This document shows positions 58,886 through 64,000 of a stretch of 64,000 nucleotides of DNA, one piece after another. Source of the stretch: Ottelia alismoides (lineage: Eukaryota; Streptophyta; Magnoliopsida; Alismatales; Hydrocharitaceae); assembly GCA_037367405.1 (NCBI GenBank), contig JAZKJV010010527.1, positions 310,001-374,000 on the forward strand, written 5' to 3'. The translations under genes and the position numbers were made by a program. Position 1 is the first letter of the stretch. Every line of letters starts with the position of its first letter. The notes beneath the pieces were generated by a model. That model was given only the letters and a program-made list of their open reading frames with translations. It was not told the DNA's origin and ran no database searches.

Positions 58886-60317
58886 CACGCGAGAAGTATT
58901 GAGCAAGATAAGCAACAGCCGGAAGCCTCGTTGTCGGGTATCATGCATGGGATGAATCAATGAACAGAGGAGGTGAGAGAATGGGTAGGATTTCTAGGGT
59001 TGATTGTGAGCTTTTGGAGATGGAGGCAATCATTGATGGGTTGGACGTTATCGAAATTGATGAGGGCAATTCTGGAATTTCCATATGAGACAGTAAGGGC
59101 GAAAATGGAATTTTTGGTGCGAAAAGTAATATACTTGACGGGCTTTAAGAGATGTTAATTAATTGAAGGATATGGTCAAACCAATCCATCCCAGTCAAAC
59201 TTCTCATGCAAAGCCCTCATGGCTTTCCAACTGGTAATGAAAGCTCCTGCATTTTCCAAGACGAGTGGAGTGCAGGCGAGACTAGGTGAGGGCTGTGCGA
59301 GAAAGATTCGGGTAGCGCGAAGCACCTCTAATAGAACAAATAGTTCACGCAAGGCTTTCTTCCGCAGCCGCCAGGGAGGGAACAGTCCGAGCTTGATTCC
59401 GGGATGTCGGGATAAACGCCTCCACAACTAGACTTGAGAATATCAGACCTTCGCCTTCGGCTTCTGGCTTTCTTCCCTCTATTTGTAGCAATGCCATTAC
59501 AAAATGAAACTAAAAGGTATGCCCTATTCTGAATCGCATGTTTATCACTTAACATCAAGGTCCCAAACTTTCCATATACTATCAATATAATCCCCAAACG
59601 TAACGTCTCTAGCTCCGAGTTATTTGAAGGTAACAATGTGATATCATGCTGCTGGTTCAAATGGCGTTACGAGAATTTACTTGTGGAGGACCAGCGAGAG
59701 AACACATTGTTAGTGTCAAACTAATTCGAGACTCAAAAAGTGTTACATTTGCATGTTTGGAGATCACAATGATATCATCAGGAAAGTTTGATAACCTCCC
59801 TGTAAATTACTCTATTTGTTTTCATCCTGCATCGTTTTTCGAACTATCTTTCTCCAATGAGGCCTAATCATTATAAAAAAAAACGTTTCTAAATTATCCA
59901 TGATATCCGTAACGAAAGAGGGAAGTGTGCAAGTTGAGGTACAGTTCACATTTGACGTGGAAGGATTGGATTGGATACATACAGTAAACATAGGAAATGT
60001 GAGACAAGAAAATCCTCTTCAGATTTCCCAGAACTATCCCATGAATAATTGTAGGTTGTAAAATATCGATAGCGAAACAAGATGTCAGCAGAACTTTTCA
60101 TCAAAACTTAATGATGGAACATAATACATATAATATAAATGTCAGCATAATATGTTCAAGACGATTCTACAATAAATCTCGCGCCCAAGCTCGGTAAATA
60201 TCCTCAGATTCAGCAAGAGTTGATTAATGATATTTACCTACTAAAAAATAGTCACGTATTGGCTTCCGCAATTGGAGACACATTCAAAAAGAGTTCCGAC
60301 AATAAAACTCATCGGAG
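58886..60317. other. Unassigned intergenic DNA
   Basis: No supported gene. The last part includes the region downstream of the minus-strand gene at 60318 and probably its 3' untranslated sequence. Confidence 0.35.
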
Positions 60318-61790
60318 TCAGCTCCCTCGCCTTCTTGATCCCCCATTTCCCGAGGAAGTTTTCACGATGCTCTTCTTCTTGAGGTAACTACTCATGGAAG
60401 ATTTTGCCTTCAACCACTGCTTCCGAGAATCAGCAGTCCTCATGAAAGTGCATGTATTGCCAACAACAATCGGCCCAGTAGTTTCAGTCTTCTTCTCCCA
60501 GTTGTCTTTATCTTGGACTTCTTTACGGTCGTCGAGTTCGGTTTTTCCGGTCATGTCGTCATCCTTCTGCAGTCCTTCATGATCTCTGGGTTGCTTGTTG
60601 GGCTCACCTTCAGGTACAGAGCAATCGGGCCGTGGCGCTCTAGTATTGACCTCATCAGGTTTAACTGGTACATCACGTCCTTTATCGGTGCGATTGCGAG
60701 CACTAGCCAAATCAGAAGCCTTTGTTGTATCTTGTTTCATTGATTCCCTGCCTGTTTAAATTTCTGAACTGGTTATAATGCCCCTGAAGGACCATGTTAA
60801 AGAACTTTAGATGGTTTGGGTTTTATAAATTCCATACCTGGCAAGACACTGAAAATGCTAAATGAGCTGGAGTGGGAATCCCCTACAAGATCTCTCCACG
60901 AGGATTTCTGCACCCAGGATGCACCCTTATCGGACTTGTCGATGGCAGGGACTTCATTAGATCGGGTGCCATTAGATGGTGGCTCGGTCAGATATTGGGA
61001 ATTTGGTGACGGAGGATCCGAGCCTGCCTGTTTGGCAGATTGAGTATCCGGAAGCTCAACCCCATCGCAGCCATTTTGAAATGGAGGATCCTTCTTGTTG
61101 GCACCTGATTCTGCGACCTTCTCACTTCCGGTTTTTTGTTTTTTTTGCGTGTGTTTGTTTCCACCCCTCCGATCGAAGTCTTTTCTCTTTAAATCCTGAA
61201 TACAAGCAATGAAGAAATATAAAAAGCCAATACTCCTAGTCAGGCAATTTTAATCTAGTATACTGAGATATTGGAATTTTTACATTTGGCAACCCCTAAA
61301 ACCAAAGCCATCTCTACATATACAACCACTCGAAATTTATGTTCAGAGAAGCATATACCTGAACTGGCGGCAACAACTCCAGTTCGCTTTTCAGAATAGA
61401 ATCCAGGGTTGCACAGGCACCCCCTGATCCAATATTCATAACAAAGTTCTCATCATCAGTCACTTGAACTTCTTCCTCCACACGCAATTGAAGATCATGA
61501 TTAGACTGTAAATCCCCATCTGGAGGTGATGATAATTTCACTTCGGTTTCTCCTTTTATGCCAGCTTCTTTTGTAAGTATTTTACTCATAACGGAGTGCA
61601 TTACATCTAATTCCTTTTCACTAATAAAGCCACTTAGATTATTGATGGGTTCAGATTTCGTTGTTGCAACTTCTCTGGATGATCCTAAGTGTTCTTCACA
61701 GTCACAGAAATTAACTGGAAGCAGGGGAACAATGACACGTTGAAAACTGTATTTGTGTTTGCCGGTTCCTTTATAGGGCAATGACTTTAC
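60318..61790 (-). CDS. 3' exons of a plant nuclear protein gene, tentatively RRM/nucleolar-protein-8-like
   Basis: Three coding exons join in one frame with canonical splice signals. Exon 61790-61359 (acceptor CTATACAG, donor CAG|GTATATG) begins VKSLPYKGTGKHKYSF. Exon 61195-60838 (acceptor ATTCAG, donor CCAG|GTATGG) ends with KGASWVQKSSWRDLVGDS and SFSIFSVLP. Exon 60751-60318 (acceptor AAACAG) ends CTFMRTADSRKQWLKAKSS, SSYLKKKS and a basic tail, then a stop. Lengths (432, 358, 434) keep phase. The middle of the product is acidic and Ser/Lys-rich, low complexity. I recall the WVQKSSWRDLVG and CTFMR...KQWxKAK blocks from plant RRM proteins related to nucleolar protein 8, but no RRM lies in these exons, so the family name is tentative. 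Upstream exons should lie beyond 61790; none was recognised before the LINE fragment. Confidence 0.6.
60752..60837 (-). other. Intron (last) of the minus-strand gene
   Basis: 86 bp, GTATGG...AAACAG, AT-rich, phase 1. Confidence 0.7.
61196..61358 (-). other. Intron (penultimate) of the minus-strand gene
   Basis: 163 bp, GTATATGC...ATTCAG, AT-rich, phase 0. Confidence 0.7.
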
Positions 61791-62337
61791 CTGTATAGTA
61801 CAAACAAACAGTTCTGAAATAAATTTCCAAAATAATAAGACTGTTAGAAAGTTGGTACGAAACTTCTAAATCATTAAAGATGGTGTTCATAAAGTTGGTA
61901 TGCAGACATTAGTTGGTGAGTTCATGGACTAGTAATAAATACACAAAACAGGATTTTAAAACAATTAAGAGAAATATAAACTAATAAATTTTATTACTGC
62001 AATTTGTTCGAATTTATGATATAACTTCCGAACATGAGAACTCAAAAAAAAAAAACAGAACATGAATGCTAAAGCTAAGTACCAAATTTCAAATAGATAA
62101 AAAGATCTTGGCACGAGATTTTAGAATCAAAAGCAACATTTCCAACAACCTATGTAGGCGCCAGAAAAACGAATTCCTTTACTCTAGGCTCATTTTGCTA
62201 ACATGAGTCCTACAACAGATAACATGTGCCTTAAAAATGCATAATGCTCCAAGCATGTCGGAATACAAAAAAATGCATCATGATATGCCGCATGATTGGT
62301 TTATTATTATTGTAATAAAGCGCTCAGTGGGGATGCA
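61791..62337 (-). other. Probable upstream intron of the minus-strand gene
   Basis: AT-rich, non-coding, preceded by an acceptor site at 61791. It may extend past the hAT-type insertion at 62338. Confidence 0.45.
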
Positions 62338-62825
62338 AAAGCACGAATACCGGTATGGATATAGGTTTTACCATGTCCTTATCCATTTTCAACTACGAAT
62401 ACGGATGTGGATAGGGATGATGGATATTGAAACTATGTAACCATTTCCTTAAAAAACGGATACTTATCACATATAATTAATCTTAGAAATACTCTATAGA
62501 TTAGTTTAAATATAAATGTATTGGATGGAATGTACACGATATAAATTTACTAAATGTGTTTGTATCATAATAATCAAATCAAATATGGTAAAAGAAGGTA
62601 TAAAAGTATGTTCAATATTGTTAAAAATAAATCTACAACTCTATATATATATATATATATATATATGAAAATGGATATCGGATAGGGATACATATGTTCG
62701 CAGATATCAAAGTGATCCATCCATATCCGTATCCATTTTAAAACAGATACGGATGTCAAAATCTATATAAAACGGATTTGGTGGCGGATCGGATATGGAT
62801 ATATCTGTATCCGTTTGCATCCCTA
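62338..62825. mobile_element. Small hAT-type element, 488 bp
   Basis: The ends read TGGGGATGCAAA and, on the other strand, TAGGGATGCAAACGG, with subterminal repeats of GGATATGGAT / ATCCATATCC. Flanks GCGCTCAG and ATGCTCGG agree at five of eight bases, a worn target duplication. An AT microsatellite (62643-62666) lies inside. There is no transposase. Confidence 0.6.
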
Positions 62826-63715
62826 ATGCTCGGTCATGCTGAATTTCAATGGTGGTGACTAGTTATATGTGGTGCGACAAGAGTTGATTATTGATATGTG
62901 GTGAGGACAACAGAAAAATAATAAATGAATGAAATCACAAGTATTTGATGGGATTTTTAATGTAGGATTTAAAAAAACAGTATTTGTGTAGATGATTAGA
63001 AGTTCTAATAAGATCAGCAGTTCCTATTGGATCGTGCCATTAATTGTACCCCGACACGTTTCCAATGTCTACCAATGCACTCTTAGATTTCTCTTTTCTT
63101 TATATTTTTATCAATAAAATTATTCCAGCCACCTCTCTCTCCCTTACTCACTGCTACCTCCCTATCCAATGTCTGTGCATTGCAGGCCCGCCCTTTTCCT
63201 TGTGCTCAACCATCTTCACTACCCTTCAAATATACGGCGATCCCTATCAATGGACTAGGCTATCCACACATCTTTCTCAAGTTTTTATGCATCACACTAT
63301 GTCTTTGCAAGTTGCAAGGCACGTGTGGCAATGGGGCTACTGAGAAGGAATAAGGATGATGGGATGAAAGATACGAGGATTATGGAGATGGAAGTATAGT
63401 CATGATTATGCCAAGGACCGAATCTTGTATAGGTATCCTCTACTCCAATGATGCAGTGCCCTTGTCGAGAGCTCAATTTCCCAAGAATGTACCTCTGACC
63501 CGATTAACATCCTAACTGCTTTTCAAGAATAACAAGCTCACTAGGCCTCCAAAAACAAATGAGAAGCACATTGGAGAAGAAATACAAAATCATGGGAAGG
63601 CGTGGAAAAATGAATCCTACGAAAGAAGAAAAAAAGGAGAGCAATATGTGGACTTCATAAGCAGGTGTTTGGTGCGGAAACTTACAAACAGTTAAAAAGA
63701 TCATGACTTTGTTTG
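62826..63715. other. Unassigned intergenic or intronic DNA
   Basis: No coding exon with splice signals was recognised. A 99-codon plus-strand frame (63044-63343) has no familiar motif. Confidence 0.35.
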
Positions 63716-63719
63716 GATG

Positions 63720-64000
63720 CAGAGTTTATGGGTCGACAGATGCGTCATTGCATGTTGAGTTTTGACATGAGTTAAGGTCAGTCAGGAACAAGTTCTTTCT
63801 CTATCCTTGGGTGGTTTGAGGTGACTTTAATGTCACTTTGCTAGCTGGGGACAGGCCTGAGGACTACGGTGGTCAAGAACAGGTGTCTTTGAAGTTCTGG
63901 GATGTGAGTGAGAAGCAGCTATAGGATTTTTTTTCTTCCAACTGCAGATTTACCTGGGTGACTAATAGATGTTTCTTTCAAAATGATTACTAGATGTTGG
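63720..64000 (+). pseudogene. LINE (non-LTR retrotransposon) endonuclease remnant, cut by window end
   Basis: One plus-strand frame reads VYGSTDASLHVEF, ELRSVRNKFFLYPWVV, GDFNVTL and, further on, NCRFTWVTNR. These are the order and spacing of the apurinic-type endonuclease of plant L1-like LINEs (YG...W..L, PW...GDFN, FTW.N). In-frame stops (after VEF, after WVV and before the FTW block) show it is dead. It continues beyond the window. Confidence 0.75.

Noticed and set aside
63044..63343. 99-codon ORF as an upstream exon or gene
   Set aside because: It is on the opposite strand to the neighbouring gene, has no recognisable motif, and its composition looks non-coding.

Overview
The window looks like repeat-dense nuclear DNA of a flowering plant. 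The basis is Athila-type and chromovirus Ty3/gypsy elements, a Ty1/copia element, hAT and FAR1/Mutator-like DNA transposon remnants, a LINE fragment and intron-containing genes. The GC-rich intronless RING gene hints at a monocot, but that is weak. Nothing prokaryotic is present (no operons, rRNA, tRNA genes or CRISPR), and no new defence or biosynthetic system is visible.

Left part (1-34340). The first 2.5 kb are the right end of a long gypsy-type LTR. From about 3.5 kb to 34 kb lies a three-level nest. Level 1 is a decayed chromovirus (Tekay/Del-like) whose RNase H coding region is split by level 2. Level 2 is an old, broken Athila-type element (3578-31505, minus strand). Level 2 carries level 3, a young 16.4 kb Athila-type element (5347-21710, minus strand), inserted in its polypurine tract. 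Level 3 has LTRs differing by roughly 0.4 percent and long gag and pol frames, but it has lost its 3' LTR/polypurine-tract junction. Its gag and pol meet at a poly-A run in different frames.

Middle part (34340-48100). AT-rich degenerate repeats and a minisatellite precede another Athila-type 3' fragment (38240-40560) interrupted by a 708 bp hAT-type element. An isolated GC-rich RING-H2/ATL gene follows at 40831-41262. A complete young Ty1/copia element (43223-48081) has one uninterrupted 1318-codon gag-pol frame and LTRs about 99 percent identical.

Right part (48100-64000). A FAR1-type Mutator-like transposase pseudogene, a 1563 bp non-autonomous hAT element with an 8 bp target duplication, and a copia fragment flanked by an ~86 bp duplication are followed by about 4 kb with little recognisable. 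The 3' exons of a plant gene on the minus strand (60318-61790; tentatively RRM/nucleolar-protein-8-like) follow. The window ends with a small hAT-type element and the start of a LINE endonuclease remnant. Apart from the RING gene, that exon set and one small unassigned ORF, nearly all recognisable coding capacity belongs to mobile elements.
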